Below, piece after piece: positions 20,838 to 30,922 of a stretch of 64,000 nt of DNA. Under the pieces are notes generated by a model. That model searched no databases, was not told where the DNA came from, and was given only the letters and a program-made list of their open reading frames with translations. How positions within the stretch are numbered: the first letter of the stretch is position 1; the number at the start of each line of letters is the position of its first letter. Source of the DNA: Dugong dugon (taxonomy: Eukaryota; Chordata; Mammalia; Sirenia; Dugongidae); assembly GCA_030035585.1 (NCBI GenBank), contig CM057472.1:88409601-88473600 (forward strand), given 5' to 3'. A program made the position numbers and the translations under genes.

Positions 20838-21250
20838 TGTTCTCCTAAAAATGCATGTTCACCCAGAACCTGTGAATGCGACCTTATTTGAAAACAGGGT
20901 CTCAGCAGATACAATCAAGATAAGACGAGATCATACTGGATATAAGTGTGCTTATAAAGAGAGAGAGATACAAAGACATACAAGGAGAAAGAACACCATG
21001 TAAAAATGGAGGCAGAGATCAGAGTGATACATCTACAAGCCAAGGAACTTCAAACATCACTAGCAACCATCAGAAGCTAGGAAGAGGCAAGGAAAGATTC
21101 TTTCTTAGAGCCTTCAGAGGGAGCGTGGCCTTGCTAACACCTTGATTTCAGAATTCTAGCCTCCAGAACTGTGAGAGAATATTTGGTTACTTTAAGCTAC
21201 TCAGTTTATGGTAATGTGTTATAGAAGCCCAAGGAAACTAACCCACACTG
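20838..21250 (+). mobile_element. MLT1-type MaLR LTR, plus strand
   Basis: Ordered landmarks: CACCCAGAACCTGTGAATGC, GACCTTATTTGAAAACAGGG, TCTCAGCAGATACAATCAAG, CTACAAGCCAAGGAAC, ACACCTTGATTTCAGAATTC, TAGCCTCCAGAACTGTGAGA and a 3' end ...GAAACTAACCCACA. This is the classic MLT1 order. It is degraded, with no clear duplication and no internal MaLR sequence adjacent. Confidence 0.85.
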
Positions 21251-21382
21251 TCCATATATTTTCACTCATCACCCCATAGTTGAATACAGTCTTTGGTTTC
21301 AGTGCCAGGAGCTTACATTTGAATTACAACCTGCAGCTCTCCCAAACTACAGGTATGTGTTAGTTAAGTCCACAATAAAAAG

Positions 21383-21508
21383 CAAACCAAGCCCTTGCAT
21401 GGAGTGATTCCCACTCATAAAGACTCTATAAGACAGAGTAGAACTGCCCTACAGGGTTTCCAAGGAGGGGCTGATAAATTCCAACTGCTCACCTTTTGGT
21501 TAGCAACA
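21383..21508 (-). mobile_element. AfroSINE fragment, minus strand
   Basis: The tail AACCAAGCCCTTGCATGGAG leads to CTGCCCTACAGGGTTTCCAA and TCACCTTTTGGTTAGCAACA, where it ends. The outermost head is lost, just before the GC-rich island. Confidence 0.85.
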
Positions 21509-21539
21509 GTACTTCTGGGAAGTAGAATGTTATGTGATT

Positions 21540-21955
21540 TGGACGTTGTGTGAACACCTAGGTCCCTTGTGCCTGTGGCCCCCTGGACACAGGCTGGAGG
21601 CTGCTGTGCTTGGCACCACCTGGGCAGCTCCCACTGCTGAGGGCTCAGGTGAGTGCTTGGTGATCCTGCCTGGAATAGCAGCCCCGTAAAGGTCCTGGCC
21701 AGGAGGCTCCATTGGCAGGGCCAGGAGCAAGGGAGCACCCCAGGGACCCTGCAACCGTGCCCAGTCATGCCTTATCCTGCTGACCTCGTGTCCTCTGGGA
21801 GCAAGATCCGGCACCCAGTTCTCCCAGTGGGAGCCGGAGGGCGGGCTCACTGCCAAGTCAGGCTGTGGACATCCCGCAGAGAAAGGAAGGGAAAGTTTTG
21901 TTTTTGTTTCTTCTCTTTTGGGGAGTGTTAGTCATTTACTGTAGGGGTGGGAGCG
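21540..21955. other. GC-rich stretch next to the PPAN pseudogene
   Basis: Base composition rises sharply, with GCAGCTCCCACTGCTGAGGG and GGGAGCCGGAGGGCGGGCTC. Open frames of 90-117 codons exist on both strands, as expected by chance in GC-rich DNA. It may be 3' UTR or downstream sequence of the PPAN retrocopy, or a separate GC-rich insertion. An A-rich complement (GTTTTGTTTTTGTTTC on plus near 21896) could be a decayed poly(A) tail of that retrocopy. Confidence 0.4.
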
Positions 21956-21959
21956 GAGT

Positions 21960-23045
21960 TAGGGAAACAGCTCGTTTATAAAAGGAAACCGAGACTGTGC
22001 ATAGAGCCGGGCGGGAGGCCCAGGCAGCATCTCTCCGTCTCTAACTGGGCCGCTCCATCAGCCTCGCTGGGGCTCAGGCTTGGCCACTCTGTTAGGTGGC
22101 TGACCGGCGCTGTACATGCCCGGGGCTGCCCCTCTGGGCCCCAGCTTGGCCTGGGCTCCATGGGACCTGCCCTTGGGCTTTGGAGGCCTCTGATCCTTTA
22201 CCCTCTGCTTCTTGCATGAAGGCCCTGTGGGCTGTCTCCGCTTGGTCAGCCCGGGGAACATGTCCTTGTCAGGTTGCTCGCCCGCCGCCTGCGGAAATAC
22301 TCAGCTTCATCCTCCTCCCTTTCAGGTCAGCCTGCCCCCTTGGCCTCCAGCGGAGCTCCAGGATCCTTGGCATCACTGTCCCCATCGGCCTCTGCCCGTG
22401 CCTCTTCATGCCCACCAGGCTCTTCCTCTTGTGGGCCTCTCGCTGCTCCTGCTTGCGCTGCATGTTCTGGGCCTGCTGGGCCTGCCTCTGGGCCTTCAGC
22501 TGCAGCCCCTCTTCCTTGGCCACCAGGATGGCCTGGCAGCTGTTCCTCTGTCTTGTGCTCGAAACTATGGAACAGTACTTTCCTTTCCCCGACACCTTCC
22601 TGGATCTTGATAAGTTGCAGTGTCATCTGAGGACTGATCTCAGTGAACTGCAGGGTGCTCTGCTAGGCCACCTGTTGCCACACCTAGTGATTGTCTGGGG
22701 TAGCTCAGTAAGGTTGTGCTCACTGTCCGGCTGTGCCTCCCTTTCTGGAAGCTCCCCGCCCATTGCCAACAGCTCGCTTTTGTCCTGCAGACAGCTCATA
22801 TTGGGGAATTTCTCCTGGAGAAGCTTCTTCAAGTGACTTGCGCCGATGGGAACGACTTTAATGCTATAATGGCGGAAATCCAGAGGATGAGAAGGCAGTG
22901 CTTGATAGTGTTTAGGTTTACCTTGTGCACGTTGATGGATGGGAACAGGTTCTGGAACATAGTGGGCATGAGCTTCACGTGAATGCCTTGGGGGCGGAAG
23001 CTGTGGAGCACCAGAAGGGACAGATAAGCATTCCCCAGAGGGCAC
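21960..23045 (-). pseudogene. PPAN: Processed pseudogene of PPAN (Peter Pan / SSF1 homolog)
   Basis: The parent gene encodes a nucleolar Brix-domain protein of large-subunit ribosome assembly. On the minus strand, from right to left, frames match PPAN in order: LLVLHSF, HVKLMPTMFQNLFPSINVHK, VNLNTIKHCLLI, FRHYSIKVVPIGAS, KKLLQEKFPNMSCLQD, HNLTELPQTI. Next come MTLQLIKIQEGVGERKVLFH, LKAQRQAQQAQNMQRKQEQR with EAHKRKSL, and the basic tail HGAQAKLGPRGAA. The coding end is about 22078 and 3' UTR follows. No introns interrupt regions encoded by several exons in the parent, so this is a retrocopy. It lacks the N-terminal third and has multiple frameshifts, so it is non-functional. Identification rests on remembered PPAN sequence. 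Confidence 0.88.
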
Positions 23046-23049
23046 GTGC

Positions 23050-23494
23050 CAGACCACGGATATGTGCAGTGGGACATTGCCCCAACAGACATTGTGCTGT
23101 GCATGGCTGTAGTACTTTTGAGGATGATCATGATGAAAATGCTGACTAATGATCTGCTAGCAATGGCGATGGACATGGTCTGATAGGATTATTCATGTTT
23201 GCCTCAAGTTGCCTGATAAGTAATTTCCATAGATTGCACAGAGAACCTAATTATGTTAAGTTACTTGAGAGATCTTCAAATGACCTTCTTGACAAGAACT
23301 AACCAGCAGTAATGAGTGGAAAAAATTGTTTTTGTAAACTAGATCATTTCCTCAGCCAAATCTAGAGACGTCTACAGTCCTACTTGAATTTGAATGTTGC
23401 ATGTATTGTTCAGGAGCTAGACTAGAGCATGTTGCAACAAACTCTCTGCATGGGCTGATGTATAGATTTACTAGGAAATAAACTTAAAAAAAAA
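23050..23494 (+). pseudogene. Unidentified retrocopy tail (C-terminal codons, 3' UTR, poly(A))
   Basis: A plus-strand frame reads FEDDHDENAD, two stops, then SASNGDGHGLIGLFMFAS, CLISNFHRLHREPNYVK and LLERSSNDLLDKN, ending at TAA 23300-23302. A UTR-like stretch follows, with AATAAA at 23477-23482 and an A run at 23486-23494. That layout (frame end, UTR, signal, A run) is the signature of a reverse-transcribed mRNA 3' end. I do not recognise the parent gene. The copy abuts the PPAN pseudogene head to head. The stops show decay. The call could be wrong if the frame is chance. Confidence 0.42.
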
Positions 23495-25283
23495 GAGAGA
23501 GAGAGCTGTTTCTGTATGACGTAGATTTATGTTTATTAAAACTTGAAATGTTTCTCAAAATGTTGATAAACAAACTTCTTCAACTGGCAAGAAAAAAAAA
23601 ATAATTCTCTTTTCTAATCAAGAGGATTAAAAGGCTGTGAGACTATATCCAATACACAAATGTTGTAATTACGATAAATATTTGTCCTTTCTGTTTTCAC
23701 TACAAATTCAAAAAGCCGAGAGTCTGTGTTTGGCACATGCAGGAGATTACAGCCATCTGCTGGGAGACAAAGCTGTCAATTATAAAGCAACCTGGCTTTC
23801 CATTCCATTTCACTTCCAGGTAAAATGCGGCACACTTAAAGTAGGATTTATTGTTATTATTAAAATCAGAAAGCTCCTAGTACTGTACGCCTGTGACCCT
23901 GTACTCAGGATCCCGGGAGAGATTCACAAGTCTCTGGACTCCTCCCCATGTTTTAAATTCAAGGTCAACCATGTCTTGATCAGACCATTTAGTACGGCAA
24001 ACTGCCCTTGGAGAGTGCTATAAGCTCTTTTCCCCGCTTGAACACAAAATGAGGGTTAGTTCAATTAAGATACATTTTAGGCTAAGGAGAGAAATTATAG
24101 AAAGCAGAAATAACTAACTGGAGATAGTGATGTCTTCTGTCAGCTTGGGTGATGAGCATTTAAGAGGGAGGCTTTGAGGTTAAAAACACCAAAAAAGGCC
24201 CAGTGAAACACGAAAAGCAAAATTGCCAATAACTTAGGATTCAGCAACATTGAGGAGAGAGAATTCAAAACCATTGCAGAGGAACTTTAATGGAGGAGAC
24301 AGTGGCCCAAAACTGTGACCATTAAAGACCCAATGGAAGTTAGTTACCCTGTTTTGAGCGGATTCCAGGCCAGAAAATTCATCTTGTTTCCTTGAATTCT
24401 TCCTGCAGTTTTACTGGAAGTAGTAATCTTGAGTTGTCTTAAAACAGCTAAATTGCCTTTCAGTGGAGTGTTCAGAAACTCCTCCATTCCTCAGCAGCAG
24501 TGGAGGCAACAATTAGCTTTTAAACATACACCTAACAGTAGAGAATAAAATTTTTCTTGCTTGGATCTGTGTGTGGGTCAGGCCTGAGGACATCTCTGAG
24601 GGGCCATTGAGAGCTAACGATCAAGGCTCTGTTTAGATAATGCTAATCATAGTGTTTTCTGAAAAAGTTCTTCCTCAAGGCCAGAGAGAAGTGAAAATGA
24701 GTTTGAATTTCCCAAGTGCATCTGATTCCTCACCTCAATTCAATTGAATTCTCTTGCATTTCATAGTGGTTACCCAATCTTGGTCAATAATTTCCCCCAC
24801 TAACTCTTCCAATTAAATCAAAAAAAAAAAAAAGAAGAAGCGTATGTTTTGTTGGTGAAGAGCGATCCCACTGAGACCTAATTCATAAATTTGCTCATGC
24901 TTTTCAGTTAAATATAAAAATGTTACATAGAAGGATTCCATTTTAACAAATCGGGTAATAATTAAGGTCATCTGATCCTAGGCCAAGGAAGCAAGTTTGG
25001 CTTTCTGGTTCAGGAAGAAGGTTAATTGATATTTCAAAATCACCTTCAACTCTCCAGCTGCCTAGGCCCACCTAATTTGGTGACCACTTTATACGACAGC
25101 ATCTCCAGTGCTTACAGTCATCAACATTTATGTGTTCTGGGTCTTTCTGTTAAGTGAGTTAAACGTTAACCTTAGTGGTAAGGTACAGTCTAATGTAGCA
25201 GTTCTCAGCTGTAGTGCCACGCACGATACACTGGTGGGATATAAATCAACTGTGTGGTGTATTCCCATTAATTTGACACCTAT
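23495..25283. other. No recognised feature
   Basis: AT-rich DNA. A 128-codon plus frame (23637-24023) has no recognised domain. A short GA run starts at 23495. No SINE is present over 1.8 kb. Confidence 0.5.
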
Positions 25284-25352
25284 ACAGAGTTGTGTTATGT
25301 GCCAACATGTGAGCTCCGATTCATGGTGACCCCATGTACAACAGAATGGAAA
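25284..25352 (-). mobile_element. RTE/SINE 3'-tail fragment, minus strand
   Basis: GAGCTCCGATTCATGGTGAC followed by CCCATGTACAACAGAATGG is the complement of the shared RTE/AfroSINE 3' end (the CATGTACAACAGAA portion is RTE-like). It is about 70 bp, strongly 5'-truncated. Confidence 0.7.
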
Positions 25353-25926
25353 AAAAATGCGTGATAAGCCCTGATTTAAAAGAAAAAAAAACCTTGGAAG
25401 AACCAACACACTTCTCTTCAGAGAAAAAGTACTGGATGAGCAAGTTAAATTCTCTTTGTAAATACAGGTTTACAAAGAGAAAATAATAAAGAAAAGGACT
25501 TACAAACAGACTTTTTGATGCTTTACTTTCTTTAACAGTCAAATAACTAATATTAATAAATTATTTTTCTTTGTATAAGTTGAAGAACATTGAATAATAT
25601 TCCTACAATAATGCCTTCTTTCCTCACCTGTTGAAAGCTCGCTTGTTGGGATGGAAGAGTAGGGTTTCAGGTAGCACTTCTGACTTGGGCACAGCCATGG
25701 ACACACCCTGGAAGTCTGTCCTTTATGATAATTTTCTCTGGCATATTTGTCACAGGGACATATTTGAAAACTTCTGGAATAATAAATGTGGCCATGATGA
25801 GTTCTCTGAGTTAACACATTTACATTTTAACAATCCTTTCTGAAAATGCAGTCTTGACCCAATGAAGTGCTGTAGGAGAATAACAAGATAAGTATTTGGA
25901 GAATCGGGGTCTTCCAATGTTCTTCA
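25353..25926. other. No recognised feature
   Basis: AT-rich sequence with short overlapping frames on both strands. Nothing is recognised. Confidence 0.5.
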
Positions 25927-26131
25927 AAGGAGTGTTGGTGGCACAGTGGTTAAGCGCTTGGCTGCCAACTGAAAGGTCAACAATTCAAACCCACCAGCCT
26001 CTCCATGGGAGAAAGATGTGGCAGTCTGCTTCCATAAAGATTATAGCCTTGGAAACCCTATGGAGCAGTTCTAGTCTGTCCTATAGGGCTGCTATGAGTT
26101 GGAATTGACCCAACAAGTTGGAATTGACCTC
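25927..26131 (+). mobile_element. AfroSINE copy, long class, plus strand
   Basis: The head AGTGTTGGTGGCACAGTGGT has an A-box-like TGGCACAGTGG, the B-box-like AATTCAAACCC follows, then AAGATGTGGCAGTCTGCTTC, CATAAAGATTATAGCCTTGG and a GCTATGAGTTGGAATTGACC tail. The last 15 or so bases (GTTGGAATTGACC) are repeated in tandem at the end. The TTCCATAAAGATT site is intact here. Confidence 0.92.
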
Positions 26132-26289
26132 CACAGTTATCTTTTACTCTCACAAAGAAAGTAAGCCTCTTCTGGATCATAAATGCTAGGTGGAGTATAA
26201 ATTTGGTGGAGAAACTAAAGAGGGGGAAAAAAGATGTAACCTCCTCTAGAATATTTTGAATATCACTCTTTGAGTTTTTCTCAGTAAGT

Positions 26290-26690
26290 CTGTTGTTACA
26301 GTTGAGTCATCTCCAACTCACGGCAACCCCATGTACAACAAAATGAAACATTTCCCAGTCCTGTGCTGTCTTCACAATTGTTAGCATGCTCGAGTTTATT
26401 GTTGCAGCTACTGTGTATTTTGAGTGCCTTCCAATCTAGGTGGCTCATCTTCAGCCCTATCTTAGACAATATTTCATCGTGATCCATAGGGTTTTCATTG
26501 ACTAATTTTCAGAAGTAGACTATCAGGCCTTTTTTCCTAGTCTATCTTAGTCTAAAAGCTCCATTGAAACCTGTCCACCATGGGTGACCCTGCTGGTATT
26601 TGAAATACTGACGAGATAGCTTCTGGCATCATAGCAACACACAAGCCACCACTGTACAACAAACTGACAGGTGGTGGGCAGTAGGTCTAC
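26290..26690 (-). mobile_element. tRNA-Gly-type AfroSINE, minus strand, head lost
   Basis: The RTE-like end (TGTTGTTACAGTTGAGTCAT) is followed by RTE-like CCCATGTACAACAAAATGAA. Next come the complement body TAGGGTTTTCATTGACTAAT, CAGGCCTTTTTTCCTAGTCT and AAGCTCCATTGAAACCTGT, and a CAACACACAAGCCACCACTG end. It has a longer RTE-derived 3' part than the 19221 copy, plus an extra CCATGGGTGACCCTGCTGGT block. The tRNA head is absent or unrecognisable. Confidence 0.75.
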
Positions 26691-28040
26691 TGGCACAGTA
26701 ATCATCCCTCAGAGTTCCTTCCATCAGGTACAAAGATCCCAGGTATAGAGTTTCCATCATCTTCAGCTTTGTCCCTTGCAAGGCTCACTTGCTGCCTCAC
26801 ACTCACTGGAAGGAAACACTTGCATCAATCAGCATCATTTTCCCCAGGCTCTGTTTGCAATCAAAAGGGCCAAAGATTTCCTTGTTTGTAATTATGCCAG
26901 GGAAACATCTCACTAGAACTAATTCCACATGGAGGATTGCCAGCATCACACATCCTCATCCCAACATACAACTCAAAACAAATACACACTTTTAAACAGC
27001 AGCCCAGCAGCTGTTTAATAGCCACACAGCAACCCTATACAGAACTGAAAAGCAAAAGCAAATACCAGATCTGATGGAAACTGCAGGGGAAATTTAAGGT
27101 GGCAAAATGCAATTACCTGAGTTAGAATATTGAGGTTAAATGACACCTGTGCTCTCTTAGCTAAAAAGTATCCAAGATCTTTACCAGGGTAAATGACTTG
27201 GATCTTAGTTTTATGACTCAGTGGTGGAAAGGAAGGCAGGTCTTCAACATCACAGCAGCCACCTCGCTTGGAAACCCTGTTTCTCATCCGGCACCACCTG
27301 CATGTCCTGTTGGCCAACTCCCAACCAGGCAATGATGCAGCCAAGCCCTGTGAGAGAGGCCAGAAACATAGCAGAAGGTGTCAGGCTTCCTGGCCCCTCG
27401 TTGAGACCATCTGGACTCTCCAACACCTGTTCAGGAGGGTTTCCGTGGCTTGGTTTACAAATGGAAATGTATCTCGAAACATTCTGGTCCTGTGATGATT
27501 ATTTGCGTTTACTTTTTGGAAAGTTAATTATGCAACATGATTATCTCTATGCCCATTTTGCTCCCTGGTTACAAACTTTAGATGGCGAAAAATGTGCTTC
27601 TTGGTATTTTTTTAGTGGCATGAACAGATGTAAAAGTACTTTCAATTCCTTAATAAAGGTGACATTAGGCCAGATTTGATATTACACTAAGTCCCATATA
27701 ACATTTAAAAATGAGTTTTTTCAACCATAAAATTACTAATTGATCTGTCTTGTAAAAAGATAAAGGAAATGAATGCCTATTTGAGTTTCATTTCTGTCAG
27801 GCTCCCAGTTCCTTATTTTATGTAGCTCAAAATGAATTTTAATGAAGCAGCCTCCAAATTTCAAAATATGCCATTACCCTTCCAAAGTAATTGGCATATT
27901 TGACTGCCTTTTCCTTTCTTACAGCCTGTCTGACTTTCTAATCTTCAAGTCAACGTTCCATTCAACATGTTCTTTTGTGTGCCATCTCAGAGGAGTAAAT
28001 TAGAGCGAGGGGAGGGGCTATACCAGAAGGAAGTCCTTAA
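26691..28040. other. No recognised feature
   Basis: Neutral composition. A 152-codon plus frame (27221-27679) is compositionally unremarkable, with no motif that I recognise. No repeats are assigned. Confidence 0.45.
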
Positions 28041-28044
28041 TTTA

Positions 28045-28230
28045 GCCACTCAGCAAGTATCTATGGAATTTAGGCTATATGTCAGGCATGGTTCCAGGTG
28101 CTGCACAGATAGTAGAGCACAAAATAGTGAAAAATTCCTGCTCTTGTGTAGCTTACATTTTAGTGGAATGAGATAATACAATAAATACACAAAAACATAA
28201 TATTCAAGTGATGATCAGTGCTTGAAGGAA
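28045..28230 (-). mobile_element. L2 3' fragment, minus strand
   Basis: CAGCAAGTATCTATGGAATT, ATGTCAGGCATGGTTCCAGG, TGCACAGATAGTAGAGCAC and CTCTTGTGTAGCTTACATTT form the complement of the L2 3' end. Confidence 0.75.
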
Positions 28231-28237
28231 AAAAAAG

Positions 28238-28322
28238 TGTTGCTGTGGAGTTGATTCTAACTCATAGTGACACAACGGGACAGAGTAGAACTGCCTCATA
28301 GGCTTTCCAAGGCTGTAAATCT
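28238..28322 (-). mobile_element. AfroSINE 3' fragment abutting an L1
   Basis: The tail GTTGATTCTAACTCATAGTG runs to CTTTCCAAGGCTGTAAATC, then meets the T-rich end of an L1 fragment. The expected continuation (complement of the SINE 5' half) was not found beyond the L1, so it is either lost or the SINE was truncated on insertion. Confidence 0.8.
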
Positions 28323-29312
28323 TTTTTTTCTTTTCTTTTTTTTTTTAATTGTACTTCAGATGAAGGTTTACAGAACACATAGTTTCTCATTAAACAGTCA
28401 GTACATGTATTGTTTTCTGACATTGGTTAACAACCCCACGGCATGTCAACACTCTCCCTTCTCAATGGTGGAGGACCTTTCTTTTTTTCGTAAAAATATA
28501 CATAGCCAAAGTTACACCATTTCAAAAGTTTCTACATGCACAATTCAGTGACATCGCTTACATTCTTCCAGTTGTGCTGCTATTCTCACTATCCTTTTCC
28601 AAATTATTCCATCACCATTATCTTCAACTCACTGCCCCCTAGGCTTCCCATCAAACCTTTTGAGTTGCTGTTGTCAATTTGATCTCACATAGATAACTCT
28701 TTGGATTTTTTTGTACCTTAGATGAAGGTTTGCAGAACAGAAGAGTTTCTCATTAAACAGTTAGTACACATATTGCCCTATGACAATAGTTAACAACCCC
28801 ACAACATGTCAACCCTGTCCCTTCTCAACCTTGGGTTCCTTATCACCAGCTTTCTTGTCCCCTCCTGCTTTCTAGTACTTGTCCCTGGAGTGCTGTGCCT
28901 CATTAGTCCCATTTTGTTTTATGAGGCTGCCCAATCCTCGGCTGAATGGTGAGCTTTGGGAGTGACTTCACCGCTGAGCTAAAAGGGTGTCTGGGGGTCA
29001 TACTCTCAGGGTTTATCCAGTCTGTCAGGCCAGTAAATCCGGTCTTTTTTTTGTGAGTTAGAATTTTGTCCTACAACCTTTTCCAGCTCTGTCCAGGACC
29101 CTCTATTGTGATCCCAGCCAGAGCAGTCAGCAGTGGTAGCTGGGCACCTCTAGCTGTACTGGACTCAGTCTAGTGGAGGCCATGGTAGCTGTGGTCCATT
29201 AGTCCTTTGGACTAATCTTTTCCTTGTATTTGTTCTCTTCATTCTCCCTTGCTCCCGAAGGGGTAAGACCAGTGGAGTATGTTAGATGGCTGCTCACAGG
29301 CTTTTAAATGTA
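28323..29312 (-). mobile_element. L1 3' UTR fragment, minus strand, 5'-truncated
   Basis: The poly(T) at 28323-28345 is the L1 tail. The complement matches the 3' UTR of the full-length L1 at 49490-50330 over its length: GGAGCAAGGGAGAATGAAGA, GATTAGTCCAAAGGACTAA, ACTGAGTCCAGTACAGCT and the terminal GAAGGTTTACAGAACA complement. It includes both copies of the duplicated terminal module seen in that element (28350-28450 and 28710-28815). Divergence is greater than in the 43-50 kb element, so it is an older or different subfamily. Confidence 0.9.
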
Positions 29313-29559
29313 TTAAGGGTTCAGGGCCCCTAGATACAATCCAATATGCATTGTACCTCTTACCCTACACTGTGTTAGAATTTTTCTGGTAATGCATAAA
29401 AACCTAATGAAATTAGGAGGTTTCCATTCATTCAGTGTTCTATAATTTTAAATAGTAACTTAGTGAAAATCTGAAATTCAGTATTTTTGAAGTGGCTTTT
29501 TTGGGTCCCTACCAACTGATAGATAGTAGAGATGACTCCTCTGTATCCCCGTCAATCTT

Positions 29560-29744
29560 CCTCTGTCAGTTTCTACTCATAGAGACCCCATGTGAGAGTA
29601 AAATTTCCCCCATAGGGTCTTTTAGGCTATAATCTTTATGGGAGCAGATCACCAGGACTTTCTTCCATGGAGCCACTGGGTGGGTTCAAACCACCAACCT
29701 TTCTGTTAGCAGCCAAGCCCTTAATGTTGCACCACCAGGGCTCC
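29560..29744 (-). mobile_element. AfroSINE copy, long class, minus strand
   Basis: A degraded tail (CTGTCAGTTTCTACTCATAG) is followed by CCCATAGGGTCTTTTAGGCT and ATAATCTTTATGGGAGCAGA, then GCCACTGGGTGGGTTCAAAC and the head complement GCACCACCAGGGCTCC. It contains an intact complement of the TTCCATAAAGATT site region. Confidence 0.88.
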
Positions 29745-30554
29745 TTCCACTTCCCTTAAACCGCCTGAAATCCTGTAGCACTGCCCCATTTCTGTGCTCG
29801 TGTATAGCAAAACTCCCCAGAAAGTTGTCTATACTTGTTATCTCTACTTCCTCACAGGTATTTTCTCTGCAGTCTATCCCAGTTAGGTTTTGTGTCTACC
29901 ATTTCATTGAAATTCTAATTGTCAAGGTGACCATGGGCCTCCATCATGTCAGATTCAATGAAAATTCCCAATTGTCAGTAGCATCTGACACAGTTAATGA
30001 GTCCCTTGTCCTTCAGATGCCTTCTTTATCTTCTGGCCACTATACTCTCTTGGGTTTTCTTCTACTTCAATATTTATTCTTTCTCACTTTCCTTTGCTTG
30101 ATTCCCTTTCTTGCTGACCTCTAAGTACTGGGCTTCTTCTGGGCTCAGTCTTCAGCCCTTTTTTATTTTCTGACTACTTTCTCCATATAGTTGAGCTCAT
30201 TAGTCCCAATGTTTTAAACATCTTCTATATGCTGATGACTCCCAATTTTAGATTTCTATCTCTGACCTCTCCCTTGAGCATTAAACTCATTTACCAATTG
30301 CTTACTCAACATGTCCACTTGGTTGTCTAATAAGCATCTTGAAATTAGCGTGTCTAAAATAAAACCCATGCTTCTCTACACTTCCTTTCTTCATCTTCCT
30401 TCTGCCTCTATTTTCTCCTGTCTGTCTTCCCCATCTTGATCAAGCTAGTTGCTCAAACAAAAACAGAAGACAAACAAACAAACCAACCCTACGAGTCATC
30501 CTTGAAGTCTTTCACTCTCACCACACATCTGACCTTTCACCTCCACTTTGAAAA
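29745..30554 (+). mobile_element. L2, plus strand, left part
   Basis: Landmarks in L2 order: TGACCTCTAAGTACTGGGCT, TCTGGGCTCAGTCTTCAGCC, CTATATGCTGATGACTCCCA, TGACCTCTCCCTTGAGCA, ACTTGGTTGTCTAATAAGCA, ATCTTGAAATTAGCGTGTCT and GAGTCATCCTTGAAGTC. It continues past a DNA transposon at 30923. This is one of the longest L2 copies here. Its 99-codon plus frame (29825-30124) is not a gene. Confidence 0.85.
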
Positions 30555-30922
30555 TACACCCACTCCTCACTTATCAACATGGTTAAGTTCCAAAGACCAG
30601 GTTGTTAGGTAAAAATCGGCATTATGTGAAAATGGAGGATGATCACATCAGATTACAAAATAGAGGATGGTTACATCATTACTTAAATGCCAAATTGCAT
30701 CATTATATAACTGCCAAACTGCTGAGAATCATGGCCCAGCCAAGGTGACACATAACCTTAACCATTACAGCCAGCGTTACTCTCGCCTCACACTTTACTG
30801 TTCATTTTGCTCAAACATATATTGTTAATACGCAAAATAGTCTGATAGTCAATTTTTTATTATTGTGGTAAACACAAAATGTCAGATAACAAGAGAATAG
30901 ATAAATGAAGAGTAGCTGTATA
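30555..30922. mobile_element. Tigger-like DNA transposon remnant inside L2
   Basis: The left end CACTCCTCACTTATCAACAT with GGTTAAGTTCCAAAGACCAG and the right end AATAGATAAATGAAGAGTAG form the inverted-end pattern of non-autonomous pogo/Tigger elements. TA dinucleotides sit at both junctions, and the flanking L2 reads continuously when the insert is removed (AAAATA/TATCTCAATT). An ERVL-like LTR piece (30641-30769) interrupts it. It encodes no transposase. Confidence 0.65.
30641..30769 (-). mobile_element. ERVL-like LTR fragment inside the Tigger-like element
   Basis: GATGGTTACATCATTACTTA, GCCAAACTGCTGAGAATCAT and GGCCCAGCCAAGGTGACACA, then TAACCTTAACCATTACA, match the 5' part of the LTR at 1270-1822 (same strand). 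Only the first 130 or so bases of the LTR are present. Confidence 0.8.

Noticed and set aside
21540-21955. CpG-island promoter of an active gene
   Set aside because: The GC-rich region coincides with and flanks a processed pseudogene and shows no first exon or splice donor that I could support.
22096-22836. 246-codon plus-strand open frame, the second longest outside L1
   Set aside because: It is antisense to the PPAN pseudogene. GC-rich coding DNA commonly leaves a long open antisense frame. Its translation is Leu/Ser/Pro-rich with no domain.
27221-27679. 152-codon plus-strand frame
   Set aside because: No domain or similarity recognised and a second frame overlaps it in part. Not enough for a gene call.
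28238-29312. L1 fragment inserted inside the SINE at 28238, giving another nested pair
   Set aside because: The missing half of the SINE does not reappear after the L1 fragment and no duplication was found, so nesting cannot be shown.
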